Positions 1 to 11,790 of a stretch of 64,000 nt of DNA are shown in pieces. The notes below the pieces were generated by a model, which did not search any database, had not been told where the DNA came from, and saw nothing but the letters and a program-made list of their open reading frames with translations. Origin of the DNA: Mactra quadrangularis (Eukaryota; Mollusca; Bivalvia; Venerida; Mactridae); NCBI GenBank assembly GCA_025267735.1, contig CM046294.1, positions 2,638,001 through 2,702,000 of the forward strand. The letters are read 5' to 3'. Positions within the stretch are counted from its first letter, which is position 1; the number at the start of each line of letters is the position of its first letter. The position numbers and the translations under genes are program-made.

Positions 1-932
1 TGTATTGTTATTAAAATACAAGAAAATTATTCATTATCATAATTATGTCTATCTCTTAATAAAAATAGAAGTAGAAAACGAAAAGAAAGGAACAATACAC
101 TGAAGTCTATAATTGACACCAAACAGATCTATAACTGTGTAAGACAAAACATTAATACATCAATCATAACTAGATAAGGTTCAGAATATTTTCATTTTCA
201 AAATAATAGATTCATTTTTCACTGAATAATACTTTTTTCACTGTGGTTTTTTTTTAAAGGAATGTCAAGTTTTTTGTTCAACGTTTCACCCAACATTCAC
301 ATGACCTATTATGCTTAAATATTGTTCTTTGACTTTTTTGCTGATGGTACAACGGGCTTAAAGTATTCATAAAATTAGGTATTAATGAAGATATTAACAG
401 AAGTGGTGTAATTTAGATAGTTCTTTACCAAAATACTTCGCTTAAATTTCAAACAAATTAAATGACTACTTTCAATCAGGTTTGCAAGTGTACATAGTTA
501 AATATTCCTTCCAATGGGAATTTATCTGAATTGTTCGTTTTAAACAAGTTCAGTTAACTCAAGTCTTGTAGTTCTTAGTTTTCAAAAATTAACACAATTG
601 AGTTTACAAAATGTATAAGTTTTATTCTGTTTTATTTTAACAATTATATATTTCTATTTCACACACAAGTAGTGTCTAGATCTGATGTTACAAATTTATT
701 ACCGTGTCACCATTTTATATGTCGAATCAAGTCAATAAATTGATATAAAACATTTTATTATCAATTCAATGTCAATAGAAAGTCACTGCTACTACAGTGC
801 TCCCCAAAAGTACTTCGACAAAATCTTGCTGAATTGAAATAAATGTTTAATTATGTAAAAAAGAAACAAAATCATTCTAACACATTTCAAAATTGATATT
901 AATAAAACTTATCAGTAAATTAACATACATTT
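1..932. other. Intergenic, AT-rich, with MITE scraps
   Basis: No gene is seen. Positions about 375-480 match, in reverse orientation, the internal part of the TAA-flanked MITE at 40702-41062 (the stretch with GTTCTTTACC and AGAAGTGGTG), so this is an internal fragment. At 793-815 a motif CAGTGCTCCCCAAAAGTACT resembles an isolated Tc1/mariner-type terminal repeat (see 45082). Confidence 0.6.
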
Positions 933-1291
933 GGGGCCTTTAGTCAGTTATCTTCCCTTGAAAACATCTGAAGCAATCCACTTGGTGAGTAGGTCCTTAC
1001 AGCTGGAATCCTTGGATTTTATCATTGAAGTCTTATGTGAGGATAACAAAATATTTCATTTAATATCTTTCTTGTTAATTAAGATATTACTAGAAGCGAT
1101 GAACTTTAAATAGTTCTTTACCCTAACAATACTTAGCTTGATTTAACAAATTAAATGATTTACAAAACGAGTTATTTAAGATTAATTTTGGCAAATTGAC
1201 ATTGAAAAGTAAGGGTAAAATCAGAGTAACCCAACTAATAGGACCTACCTATTTGAAGAGTTTACAAGGGGAAATAAATGACTACGGTCCC
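933..1291 (-). mobile_element. TAA-type (Tourist/Harbinger-like) MITE, copy 1
   Basis: Terminal inverted repeats begin GGGGCCTTTAGTCAGTTATC at the left and end in GACTACGGTCCC at the right. The body matches the copies at 40702-41062 and 51589-51859, in the opposite orientation. This copy has decayed ends and no clear target duplication, but the other two are flanked by TAA on both sides, the usual target duplication of PIF/Harbinger elements. It carries no transposase. Confidence 0.8.
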
Positions 1292-1497
1292 ATATTGAAA
1301 TTATGTTCAATGAATGAGTTGTAATTATAGACCAGTTACCTGCCGTAAATATAAACATGGTCAGGTTTTCATTTGAAGTGCACTGTAAATATAGGTAGGA
1401 AATGGATACAATGAAATAATGCACATAAACCGTGCTGTTCATACGAACAATTTTATGTTATTGACCTACAAAAATTGTGTTTTAATCATTTTTGTAG

Positions 1498-1604
1498 GAA
1501 CTCTAAGTAGATGCAGTTTGAGTCAAACAAACGCCAAAACGACGTATCAGCTAGCGAGCAGACCCAATGTGTCCTACCAGTCGGACCGTCCGTCAGACAT
1601 ACAT
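1498..1604 (+). CDS. Possible internal exon of an unidentified gene
   Basis: A 107-bp stretch lies between a good acceptor (pyrimidine-rich tract then TTTTTGTAG, AG at 1496-1497) and a perfect donor (GTAAGT at 1605-1610). Read with two leading bases completing a split codon, it gives 35 codons ending in phase 0 (TLSRCSLSQTNAKTTYQL...). A second frame is also open, so the frame is not certain. The stretch is more GC-rich than its surroundings. No family is recognised and no partner exon was found on this strand, so it could be chance or part of a transposon. Confidence 0.35.
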
Positions 1605-2432
1605 GTAAGTGTAAAAGTTTAGAGCAATTTGTCATTTTTCCAAAGAGCCTGATGCATCATATTTTTTTATGCTTCCTACGGTATACATGTGTCATCCCAA
1701 AATAAGTCTGATCCATCGAAATGGTCTGAAGCATGAACGATGTAAGGTTCGACGCTCTGGACAGTACGTGAGATCGCTGGTCACATCTTTAAAATGGACA
1801 TATTTTAACTTGCTTAATCAATACCAATTATAACAATTTATTTACACAAGTTTAAAAGAGCAAGTCAAATATCAGACAGGAATGAAAATAGTTATAACAT
1901 AAAAAGAATGTTCATTAAGCCTAAGGACTGAAAGATTTCATGATCATTTCTAGCTTGACTGACTTGTCAGCGTAGTTATTACAACGGATTTTCTTATATG
2001 AGATTTTTGTTAGTCGTCCTTTTCACCGCCTTCAATCCTAAAACCGCCTAAAAAATAGTTCCATTAAAAACATACGATATATCTGCATACATTTATATCT
2101 TTGGTCCTATACCGTGTAGTAATTATATTTATTTACTGTAACAATAACTATCAATTAGATATATCGTGACTCATTGTAATATCATATCGTAAAATAGTAA
2201 TTAATTTAAAATAATGAATGAACATTACTTTCTTAATTGATTCATCGTGTGACATTAACGTGGTTTCGATGTAACTAAAAGATAATATAGTACAAATTCC
2301 TTTTAACACATGATATAATGTCGCCATGCTAATACGGGCAAATTGTTTCATTGAAAAATATGAATGTTGATTTACTGCAATGACCAATAAACCTACATTG
2401 TACATAGCTTACAATATCTCCCATCTGGATTG
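1605..2432. other. Intergenic, nothing recognised
   Basis: AT-rich sequence. The ORFs here are short and of low complexity, and no repeat family or gene signal is recognised. Confidence 0.6.
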
Positions 2433-2502
2433 CATTCGGAACACCTCGAGCAATCATTAAAGGAATCATTATTCCTAGTGAATGGCCGAGGAGTTCCGAA
2501 TG
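2433..2502. mobile_element. Short hairpin element, CATTCGGAAC family
   Basis: A 70-bp imperfect palindrome. It begins CATTCGGAACACCTCG and ends CGAGGAGTTCCGAATG, with a short AT-rich loop. A second copy is at 20976-21054. The two share arms but differ in the loop, as expected for a very small foldback MITE or for a solo inverted-repeat end of a larger element. Confidence 0.7.
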
Positions 2503-2625
2503 GGTTGGTTTGGTCAACTGGTCACAGAGGATCTTAGATACGCCAGTTTTATTGCAAATTTACAAGGTAACAAAAATATGAGTTGTTAAATGTCCATATA
2601 TATGTACAAGCGAATACCTGTTATT

Positions 2626-3021
2626 TCATATGACCTATATGGTTCCTAACACGACAAAAATGACGACCAGATCAACAATTTATGATGGAAAAGACAAGGT
2701 AAATTACATTTATACGTAACCAATTTTTATCAGACCTAGTGCAGTCTAAGCAGCACAAAATTCTCTTTTTATTGTGGTAGTTCTCCAACCCCACACCGGT
2801 TCAAGTTTTCTAGAGAACCTCAAGGTTTTGAACGAGCAGTGATATTTGGAAGAACTTTGAGGTTCTCCAGAAATTTAGAACCGTTGTTAGGTTGACAGAA
2901 CTACCACTAATAGGAGAATTTTGTGCTGCGTTGACTGCACTAGGTCTGATAAAATCGGTTACGCATGGTCGTCATTTTTACCGTGTTAGAAACCATACAG
3001 GTCACGTGATTCCCCACACTG
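2626..3021. mobile_element. Hairpin MITE, GGTTCCTAACACGG family, copy 1
   Basis: Terminal inverted repeats TATGGTTCCTAACACGACAA (from 2638) and its complement (to 2997). A second, inner inverted repeat surrounds CAGACCTAGTGCAGTC, so the whole unit can fold into one long hairpin. On the right the similarity continues outward to GGTCACGTGATTCCCCACAC, as in copy 2 at 24308-24622. The left end is less well conserved and its limit is approximate. There is no coding capacity. Confidence 0.8.
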
Positions 3022-3471
3022 GATACCTATGGGTCATTGCAACACTAGCTTTGTAAGTTCAATGTCTTTCATTCATTAGTATATGCACAATACAATCTTA
3101 GATGTAAACCATTCTGGCATTAATGTGAGTTTAATCATACTACATGTACATGTATTATTTACTATATGTAAACAAAATAAACATACATGTACAACAGTTC
3201 ATGTGGTAGGTCATGCCTATTTTTGGCCTTTAAAATGAACTTTCCCTGTCAAGAGGTAGTTTATTTATGATTCGACACAACTTAGATTAGTAAGCTATCA
3301 TTCCACCACCCCTTATATCGGTTTTAGGGAACACTTATTACAAAGACAAACTGTAATATAATTACTAGAAATAAAGATGACAACAAGGTTATAAATATAT
3401 TATCTGTGCCAATATGATATTCATACTAAATACAGATGCGTTAGTTTTACTGTTTACTTTATTTATATATA

Positions 3472-3605
3472 TTTATTTATTGGAGTTAACGCCGTGTCAA
3501 CACAATTTTAGGTCATTTTACGGCGTCAAGCGCACCTAACCTAGCTTTCCTGGACCATTGTCTATAACCAGTACTCACCTACCCTTCCACAAGGCCGGAA
3601 ACTTC
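3472..3605 (-). mobile_element. SINE 3' part (family 2), head missing
   Basis: On the minus strand this matches the tail half of the SINE at 11594-11790: the motif CCAGTACTCACCTACCCTTCC (read here on plus), then a tail with ACGCCGT and GTTAAC. The tRNA-like head is absent. Similar fragments are at about 9258-9335 and 60236-60310. Confidence 0.65.
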
Positions 3606-5270
3606 TCCATATTATATTGTTTACAAACAAAATGAAATCCTATACAAGTATTGTTATATTATCATAACATCAGAAATGTGGACGGCACACACGTTATTAA
3701 AACATTAGTTAATTATTCATTTATTGTAAATAAACAGATAGATCACTGATTTTTTTATTATTTCCTCATTGGTTACATTATGTCATTTAAATTCAATTTT
3801 AAACAAGGCTACATTGAAGTTCCGATACTAAGACCACCACTATGGTTCTAACGAACGTATTTAACTTCCAAATTCTTAATTTGAGACGAGGACGGTCATT
3901 ATATCAAAATATTTCCGCTAAAAAAAAAACCACTGATTTTGATTACCCTTATGGTGAAACTGTAGTTTCACACTGCTTGCATAATATATACGATGAAAGT
4001 TGAGCGATTCAAGCAATGCAAACTGTTTTCAAAGCGACATGAATAGCGACCGTATGCAATAATATAACATCACAAGGATAGGCCTCATTCACTTTCAATT
4101 CGAGATACAAGTTTCGTTTTAAGTATTAATGTATTTAAGGAGATGCAATGTTTGTTACCTTAACGATTCCAATTTATCAGTAGTATACGTGTTTGAGCAT
4201 AGTGAAGTTCCACAATGACAACCTTCTTGGTAATTGCAAAACCATGCAACTTTGATGAATTTAAAAGCTTAATTGTGCAAGAAAATTGTCTGTATCATAA
4301 GTCTGTATTCTGCTATTAAGACCATCAACTTGATTCACCTAGTAGCGGAACTGTACTGTTCTAGTTCTAATAAACAAGTATTTCTTGTTATATAATATTT
4401 AAAAAAAACTAAAACCTTAAAAAAGCAGTATTCGTTCAACATTTTCAGGGAAAATATTATACAGTTATATCACTAGTAAACTTAAAAATCTGTACAAAGT
4501 AATAATAAAACTTTCACTTACCAAGTTTCGGTTTTTTATCCAAACTATCCAAATTCACTGACATATGTATTATTTTTTTCTCAAATTTATTGAAATATCT
4601 TCACAAAACAATTATCTCACACTTAAACAAAATCAACCATTTACCTAACACAGTTCAATAATTGCGAGAATATACATACAACGACCGTGTGAGTTTATTT
4701 GAAATGTTCGTATGTAACTGATTTCCGTCGAGGTTAATAATATCGCCCGTCTCGTTCCGGTCGTACGGTCACAGGGCATTTACCCACTACTGTCGTATTT
4801 ATTATTATTTTCACGATTCAATTGTATATGAGAAAAAAAAAATTCAATAACATAACATAATTATGACATCAGAAAGCACCATGATACATATATTTTATAA
4901 ATAGTACATAGTTTAATTTATACTTAGGTTAATACATCCTAACATTATGTGAATATTGACGAAAATTATACTTTAAATCGTGGCTTAACGTCTTTGTTAC
5001 AATTCAGCTAACTTTATGTCCTGTTAAACAATGCTTTTATTTTTATTCGAATTTGTAGTCAGATCTGAATTGAATAGAAAAACTTTGAATAACTTGACCT
5101 TAAAGTTGACAATTTCAGTCATTTCAGTAACTAACTAAACAACCCCTACATGATCGGGTGGTTAACGATCATAGGCTGGATGCCTTTAGCCCTTCTTGAA
5201 CGATTTTAAGAGTTCAATGTTACTTTTTGCTGATCAACACTAAGTCAGGTTCTGGCACACTCAGAGTAAT
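3606..5270. other. Intergenic, nothing recognised
   Basis: About 1.7 kb of AT-rich sequence without long ORFs, tRNA-like boxes or a repeat family that was recognised elsewhere in the window. Confidence 0.6.
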
Positions 5271-5280
5271 TCATTGCTGA

Positions 5281-5765
5281 GTCTCCCAGCCCCGACTGTA
5301 TCCCAGCCCCAACTGTCTTTCATCCCCAATTGTCTCCAAGCCCCTACTGTATCCCAGCCCCAACTGTCTCCCACCTCCAATTGTCCCCAAGCCCCTACTG
5401 TATCCCAGCCCCAACTGTCTCCCACCTCCAATTGTCTACAAGTCCCTACTGTATCTCAGCCCCAACTGTCTCCCACCTCCAATTGTCTCTAAGCCCCTAC
5501 TGTATCCCAGCCCCAACTGTCTCCCACCTCCAATTGTCTCCAAGCCCCTACTGTATCCCAGCCCCAACTGTCTCCCACCTCCAATTGTCTACAAGCCCCT
5601 ACTGTATCCCAGCCCCAACTGTCTCCCACCTCCAATTGTCTACAAGCCCCTACTGTATCCCAGCCCCAACTGTCTCCCACCTCCAATTGTCTACAAGCCC
5701 CTACTGTATCCCAGCCCCAACTGTCTCCCATCCCCAATTGTATCCATGCCCCTACTGTATCCCAC
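5281..5765 (+). repeat. 51-bp minisatellite, about 9 copies
   Basis: Tandem 51-bp units of the form CCCCAACTGTCTCCCACCTC + CAATTGTCT(A/C)CAAGCCCC + TACTGTATCCCAG. The period was checked on successive CCACCTCC motifs (5371, 5422 and so on). Because 51 is a multiple of three, each open frame stays open, giving ORFs of 72-168 residues on both strands. These are products of the repeat, not genes. Each unit has two similar halves, so it probably arose from an older half-size repeat. Confidence 0.95.
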
Positions 5766-6318
5766 TCCCAATAGTCCTGGCTAGTTCACCAACTACCAGT
5801 GACCCTGATCACCCTTTCAACATTGACAGCGTTTAATACTTGAATTTCATATACATGATCATGACCATATATAAAATGTATTCCCCGTTTCCTAATGATA
5901 TACTACTATATAACAGACCTACGTCGTATATAAGTAGATTTTGTCCATTCAGTTCAGACAATACAAAGTCATTTAAATACCAAAGTATTAGATTTAAAAA
6001 ACCCAAACAATATAAATATAATAACACATGTTTAAAAATACTTAAAAAGTAGACTAACTCAAAGATAACCATCTTGTTACAGAACATAAATTTGTTATAT
6101 TGTTAACTCGTACATGAAAATATAATTACCCTGTAGAGCTATAATTATACTAATAACTTACAAAGATTATATTGTAAAGAGTTAAATAGACTTTATCATA
6201 CAGTAACATAACACTATCTTGTCACTGAATACCTTATAATTTGTCTTAGAGTCAATCTTCTTTATAACAGCCAGGAGCACGCCTTAACATATTTAAACAT
6301 GCCAACATATCTAATGCT
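5766..6318. other. Intergenic, nothing recognised
   Basis: AT-rich spacer between the minisatellite and the foldback element. No gene signal was seen. Confidence 0.6.
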
Positions 6319-6653
6319 GCAGCGTGTTCAGTAACTACTGTTAGCTAACGTTACGAGTACGGGAAAACTCAACCCGAAGACAATTCAACCCGTTAGGTGG
6401 GGATTGAGTTACGGAACGTTCGGGGTAATTGAACAGTAGCCTGTTCAATTACCCCGAACGTTCCGTAACGTTCTTTAACGTTAGGGTCGGAACAATTTAA
6501 TCCAAAGACAACTCAATCCGAGACAACTCAATCCCCAACTAACGAGTTGAGTTGTCACAACTTTAAGTTGAGTTATGCACGGGTTGAGTTGTCTTCGGGT
6601 TGAGTTGTCCCGTACCCGTAACGTTAGCTAACAGTCGTTACTGAACACGCTGC
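6319..6653. mobile_element. Foldback element, GCGTGTTCAG family, copy 1
   Basis: Long inverted arms start GCAGCGTGTTCAGTAACTAC and include GTTAGCTAACGTTACG; the right arm ends with the complement at 6653. Inside is another palindrome (about 6415-6466) in which CGTTCCGTAACG-type and GGGTAATTGAAC motifs face each other. GTTGAGTT/AACTCAAC motifs recur through the arms. A diverged copy is at 45850-46060. No ORF and no clear target duplication were found. Confidence 0.85.
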
Positions 6654-7169
6654 TGGCTACTGCGTTAGTTCGAAATACACCAATATCTTCTAGATACACC
6701 GAAAAAATAAATTCGCATGCCGATTACAGATAAATGCAGATTTGCTACGTCCAGTCGACAAAAATGTCGCAAAGTTATTTTTTAGTTCAATGTTCAAATA
6801 TTGAATTGCCACTAATGTTAAGAGGTGTCTGTTAAAAAGGTTGCCTCTGTATTGAAATGTTTTATTACATATTACAACGTAAAACCATGGCTTTAAGTTA
6901 ACTTCTTTTGAATTAACGCTTTTTCAGCAATTATCATTAATCAGCGATGGTTACATGTACGACGTTAGAATGGTGACCATTTGGACTTCAAACTATAGTC
7001 GATTGATTTGAAGTTGACTTTGCGCCTGTATTGTTGTTTCCGTAAGGAAAATTTTCTATTTTTGCTAAGTACATTTATAGTATTAGACAATTTATTATCC
7101 TAAAGAAGGAAATGATCAGAAGTTGCGATTTGAAGCAATAAATAATTGCATCAAAACTCTTTATAGTAG
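6654..7169. other. Intergenic, nothing recognised
   Basis: AT-rich spacer before the SINE. No gene or repeat was recognised. Confidence 0.55.
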
Positions 7170-7470
7170 TCCACCCGGCTAGCTCAGTTCAAGCATGTCT
7201 ACTGACCGAGGGTCGTGGGTTCGATTCTCGGGCAGGGCATACTTTCATGGAACTTGGTCATAAAATTATTTCTATGGCCATTCTCCCTCCTATCAATGAT
7301 TTTTAATTATGTAGGGCAGTTGTCAGTCACTGACGAAAGTATGAGCTTAGTAGTTGGTTAACAGCTAAATCCAGAGCCTTTCCTGGAGGAGTGAGTAGGT
7401 GGGCTGACCGCCGTTATATGACCTATACAATGTGTAGCTACGGCGTTAAACCGAACAAACAAACAAACAA
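7170..7470 (+). mobile_element. tRNA-derived SINE, family 1
   Basis: The head contains a tRNA-like A box (GGCTAGCTCAGTTCAAGC) and B box (GGGTTCGATTC), the internal RNA polymerase III promoter. A unique central part follows (CAGTTGTCAGTCACTGACGA), then a tail with GGCGTTAAACC and an (AAAC)n end at about 7470. Other copies, all on the minus strand, are at 21190, 29145, 29476, 45266 and 51117. It would move using enzymes from a LINE. Confidence 0.9.
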
Positions 7471-7611
7471 GCTTTATATAGTATACAATATGTTGCATTG
7501 AAACAATTAGTGCTCAGACATAGTCAGGGAACCAACTTTTCTGAGTAAACCTCTGACAGCAATTAAATACTAATAAAACATTTGAGTTTGTGTTTGTATT
7601 AACATCGTGTA

Positions 7612-7800
7612 AAGAGGCGGGTGTGGCCGAGTGGTTATGACGTTGACCGGTATTAAAATTATTGGAGAGCCAGTTCCGCTTTATTTCGAATCCCTCCCAA
7701 AAACTTCTCCACAGTTTTCGTGAGCAAGAAAGTTCATCCTACAAACTCCTACAAAGTACTAGTGGACCAGGAAGCGGACTCGAAAGTGATTTATCTAATA
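7612..7800 (+). mobile_element. Possible tRNA-headed SINE, degenerate
   Basis: GGTGTGGCCGAGTGGTTATG matches the A box region of class II (Ser/Leu-type) tRNAs, and TTTCGAATCCC about 60 bases on resembles a B box. The stems do not fold into a full tRNA, so this is probably an old SINE head. The tail is not defined. Confidence 0.5.
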
Positions 7801-9691
7801 TGTTAAAATTATTTCACAATTGAGCTAAAACTGATTTTATTAGTATAGATTTACTTTATAAGTCGGGAAATGAACATACCTCGTCACAGAATGAACAACG
7901 TTCCTCATCAGACAGTGATATATATTCCATGTTATTGTATTCCTATTGTCTCAACTGTCAACTTTACAGACCTTAAAGTAGGCTACTAGGAATCCTATAC
8001 AGTCAACTACCAAGTTTCATTAAAATCAGATAAATATAGCGCTCCACTTATTACCGCTACACTGTTGTTTATATGATATGATTTCAGTGAGATGGACCAA
8101 CTACTTCAAAACTCTTCATTATAGCATTCGTGGAGTCATTCATTATAGATTTAGATTATATGTCCAACCTAATGTTTTTTACAACACTACATTTCCCTAG
8201 CAATATATCATAACCGTTTTCAACCGTTTTATCACGTGCCCATTTAATGTTGAAATTATCCATAAATTATTTTTGATTATATTATAAAAACTCCATTAGA
8301 AGAATTACCCATTCACAAAATTATTCTAAATAGTATTTATCACTTGTAAATATGTCCTACTCATGTAGTCAGGACCTTGTATATATAATGTTCTATAATG
8401 GTTTATCATTAAATCATTTTCACAATAAAATATCATAGAATATGCCTTAACATACACGTATATTGCAATCCTTAACTATGTACAAAATACGCCAACAGAA
8501 ACACATATTCATTTTCATTGTATTTTATTCTAACGTTTCGGTTAAACGTCTTTTTGAAGAACAAATATATACATGTATACACTTAATTAATATGGAATAA
8601 AAACAATTAACTAATCCATGTACTGCTCGTAAATTCACAACTAAGTTAATATAAAATAGCAAATGGGCAAATTAATACATTTAATTAATTGATGGTTAAA
8701 TATTAAATTAATAGTATATTAATATTACATATGCACCTCCAAACACTAACTTATAAACTTAACCAATCCAATTAATAAGTTGCATTATTAATTATCAAAC
8801 TAAAGTACAAATGTATAGACCATTCCATCAACTCATTCATAAAATAGACAAGTATGTACAGTATAATTGAACAAATTAATGCACATTATTTGATATAACG
8901 ATATTAAGGAATATATACAAAATATTTAAAGACCAGTTAATGATTCCATATATCAATTTAGATCAATTGTCAAATATTGGCGGAATGCCCTCTTTAACAC
9001 GAAAAAGCATACCATCGCGTATTTAACAAATGAATAAAATTCCGCTCTTGTAATTTATTATTAATCATAATACCAAAGTTGGTCTGCACGATTCCGAATC
9101 ATCTAAGCCGATACATGAATCAGTGTCCTTGGGTCTGAATCGTGTGGACGATCTTTGATCTTCAATCCTAGTGTTCCGAAGGGATCACTCGTTTGAAACC
9201 CACAGGGCTGGTTGTACCCCTTCATGAAAAGTTGACCGTAATATTAATTGCTCTCCATTGATAAGGTATATGAAGAAGCCGTCGCTCGTGTGGAAGGGTA
9301 GATAAGTACTGGTTATAGAAAAGGGTTCAAGATGGGCAGTTTGTGGGTATGTATGCATGATGTACTAATCAGTCTCAGGTAGATCTGCACACGCTATGCA
9401 AGAAATTAATAATTCAATAATCACTTTCAATACCTTAGTATTTGATCAAAACATTTTGTACCTATAGTTAAAATCAGTATTACAACCAACTGATATATTG
9501 ACCAGTGATCATTGACAACAATATGCCTGTATGACAATAATTATATCGTTATTTTACCATCATTAATATATCGATAACAGAATGCATTAACTGGGAAATA
9601 GTTTGTGATATTTTTATTATTCATTCATAACACATGAGTTACACTGTACATATAAGGACATATAAGCTATACCGAATGAAGGGAATACAGT
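7801..9691. other. Intergenic, AT-rich
   Basis: No gene is seen. Positions about 9258-9335 (GGTTATAGAAAAGG and GTGTGGAAGGGTAG) resemble a fragment of SINE family 2. Much of 8560-8960 is very AT-rich with repeated ATTAAT motifs. Confidence 0.6.
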
Positions 9692-9728
9692 AGAACAGAA
9701 CAGAATAGTTCTGTTCTGTTCTGTTCTG
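9692..9728. repeat. AGAAC pentamer hairpin
   Basis: AGAACAGAACAGAA followed by TAG and (TTCTG)n repeats makes a perfect short hairpin of one pentamer in opposite orientations. The same pentamer forms the microsatellite at 49748-49808. Confidence 0.85.
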
Positions 9729-10062
9729 GGAATTAAGTATAACTGATCATTGATATAAGGTAAACCAAACCATACATACTATGTCTACAATAAGGCATGT
9801 TTTAATTGCAATGCACACGATTAATATATTTTGGCTCATTTCAAAGGTGGTGAAATTATTAAATTCTGAACAAACGCTTTCCCAAATGAACTTTGTGACT
9901 TTGTTTGTAATGCAATCAAAGTAAGTTTGACTTTCTTGCTGCCAGTTAAATAAAGCATGTAGGATTTGATCAAATCGAGATAGATCATAATACAGAAACA
10001 TAAAAGTCAAAGTTAAACAGTTCAAAAAGCGTAAACAAAACATATCAGAAACATCAATAGTC

Positions 10063-10640
10063 AACACATAGACCAACCACACAGTCAAAGCATAGAGCAA
10101 CCACACAGCCAAAACATAGAACAACCACACAGCCAAAACATAGACCAACCACACAGTCAAAACATAGACCAACCACACAGTCAAAACATAGACCAACCAC
10201 ACAGCCAAAGCATAGACCAACCACACAGCCAAAACATAGACCAACCACACAGCCAAAACATAGACCAACCACACAGCCAAAACATAGACCAACCACACAG
10301 CCAAAACATAGACCAACCACACAGCCAAAACATAGACCAACCACACAGTCAACACATAGACCAACCACACAGTCGAAACATAGAACAACCACACTGCCAA
10401 AGCATAGAACAACCACACAGTCAAAGCATAGAACAACCACACAGTCAAAACATAGACCAACCACACATCCAAAACATAGAACAACCACACAGTCAAAACA
10501 TAGAACAACCACACTGCCAAAGCATAGACCAACCACACAGTCAAAGCATAGAACAACCACACTGCCAAAACATAGAACAACCACACAGTCAAAACATAGA
10601 ACAACCACACAGTCAAAGCATAGACCAACCACACAGCCAA
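10063..10640. repeat. 24-bp minisatellite, about 24 copies
   Basis: Tandem units close to ACACAGCCAAAACATAGACC + AACC, period 24 (checked at 10141 and 10165). Variants alternate GCC/GTC, AAAAC/AAAGC and GACC/GAAC. Since 24 is a multiple of three, two minus-strand frames stay open across the array and give a 297-residue ORF of (AVWLVYVL)n type and a 197-residue (GCVVGLCF)n type. Neither looks like a real protein. Confidence 0.95.
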
Positions 10641-11593
10641 AGAGCAAACACGGATATGTACTTTTTAGATTTTAAAAACCTATGAAATAAAAGAGACGTC
10701 ACAAAAAATGACAAAGACAATAACTTCCACCTTAGAGTGGACAGTGGCAAAATTATTGCCACTGAGGGGATTGAATCAGATTCTAGGGTGCACCAACCTC
10801 ACACTTGCCCCTAAAAGGTTCAAGAACAAACAATGACAAATAGTCATGGCGAAAACACTTCAATCCAACCTTCATTTGACAATGCTGCGTGCTAAGACAC
10901 AAAATCACATAACAACAAATAGCCTTTTTTTCGGCGCAGCTGTCTAAGCCAACTTTTGACCTATATTTTAACCAATACAATTTGCTCTACTATAGCTGTT
11001 TGTCCAATGAAATTCTTTTACTGTATAGAGAAATGGATAAAACACATGACACCATTGGCTATTTGTGATAAACAGGTGCGTAGCACGTACAGTAGCTGCT
11101 GACTATTTACTCTGTGTATTATGAGTGACCCACAATGCTAATTGATCATACATTCGTCGTGGTACGCCCCTTGCGGTATAACTAAACTGCGAATATATGT
11201 ATAACTCAGCGCACGCTCGGAATGGGTTTTCATTTTGTCATATGTGGGCCGCCATTGAGCATTTTTATCATTTTTTTTATGTTTGCCAGAAAGTAACATA
11301 TATATCGTTTGGTCATTTTGGGAAGAAGTGATTTTTTATCGAAAATCATGGCATTGTTATTAAAGATGATTTTAATTTTAGAATCGGACAGATTTTCATA
11401 ATTGACAAATCAGCAAAATGGCAATATATTCGGACAAAAATTGTCAGTTAAGAATGAATTGCAATTTCGGACAAATTACATTTGACCTAAAGTTAATATA
11501 TGTACACCGTGCATGACCAACATAATACTTCAAACCATTGAAAATAAACCCAGCAGAGCGCCGAATATCTTTTTTAAAGATATTTCTTGTTTA
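10641..11593. other. Intergenic, nothing recognised
   Basis: No gene was supported. The ORF at 10783-10980 (minus) has no recognisable motif. Confidence 0.55.
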
Positions 11594-11790
11594 AATTGGG
11601 TTTAACGTCGTATTCAACACATATTTAGGTCATATATACGACGGCCAGCTCTTCCTATACTAAAGGTTTCCTGGACACTTTTTCTATCACCAGTACTAAC
11701 TTACCCTACCACGACCTACCGCGACCGGGCTCGAACCCGCGATCTCCGGATTCGAAGTCAGACATGCTAACCACTACGCAACGACCGCCG
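11594..11790 (-). mobile_element. tRNA-derived SINE, family 2
   Basis: On the minus strand it starts at 11790 with GGCGGTCGTTGCGTAGTGGT (A-box type) and has GGGTTCGAGCCCGG as a B box. It then runs through a short body (GGTAGGGTAAGTTAGTACTGG) to a tail with ACGACGTTAAACCCAAT. The tail region around GTCATATA(T)ACGACGG is clearly related to the tail of SINE family 1, although the heads differ. Confidence 0.85.

Noticed and set aside
5330..5836. 168-residue Pro/Ser-rich repeat ORF
   Set aside because: The 51-bp unit keeps several frames open on both strands. No promoter, splice or family evidence.
9747..10640. 297-residue minus-strand ORF of repeated (AVWLVYVL) units
   Set aside because: It is the open frame of the 24-bp minisatellite. 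A second frame of the same array is also open, and the non-repeat part has no motif.
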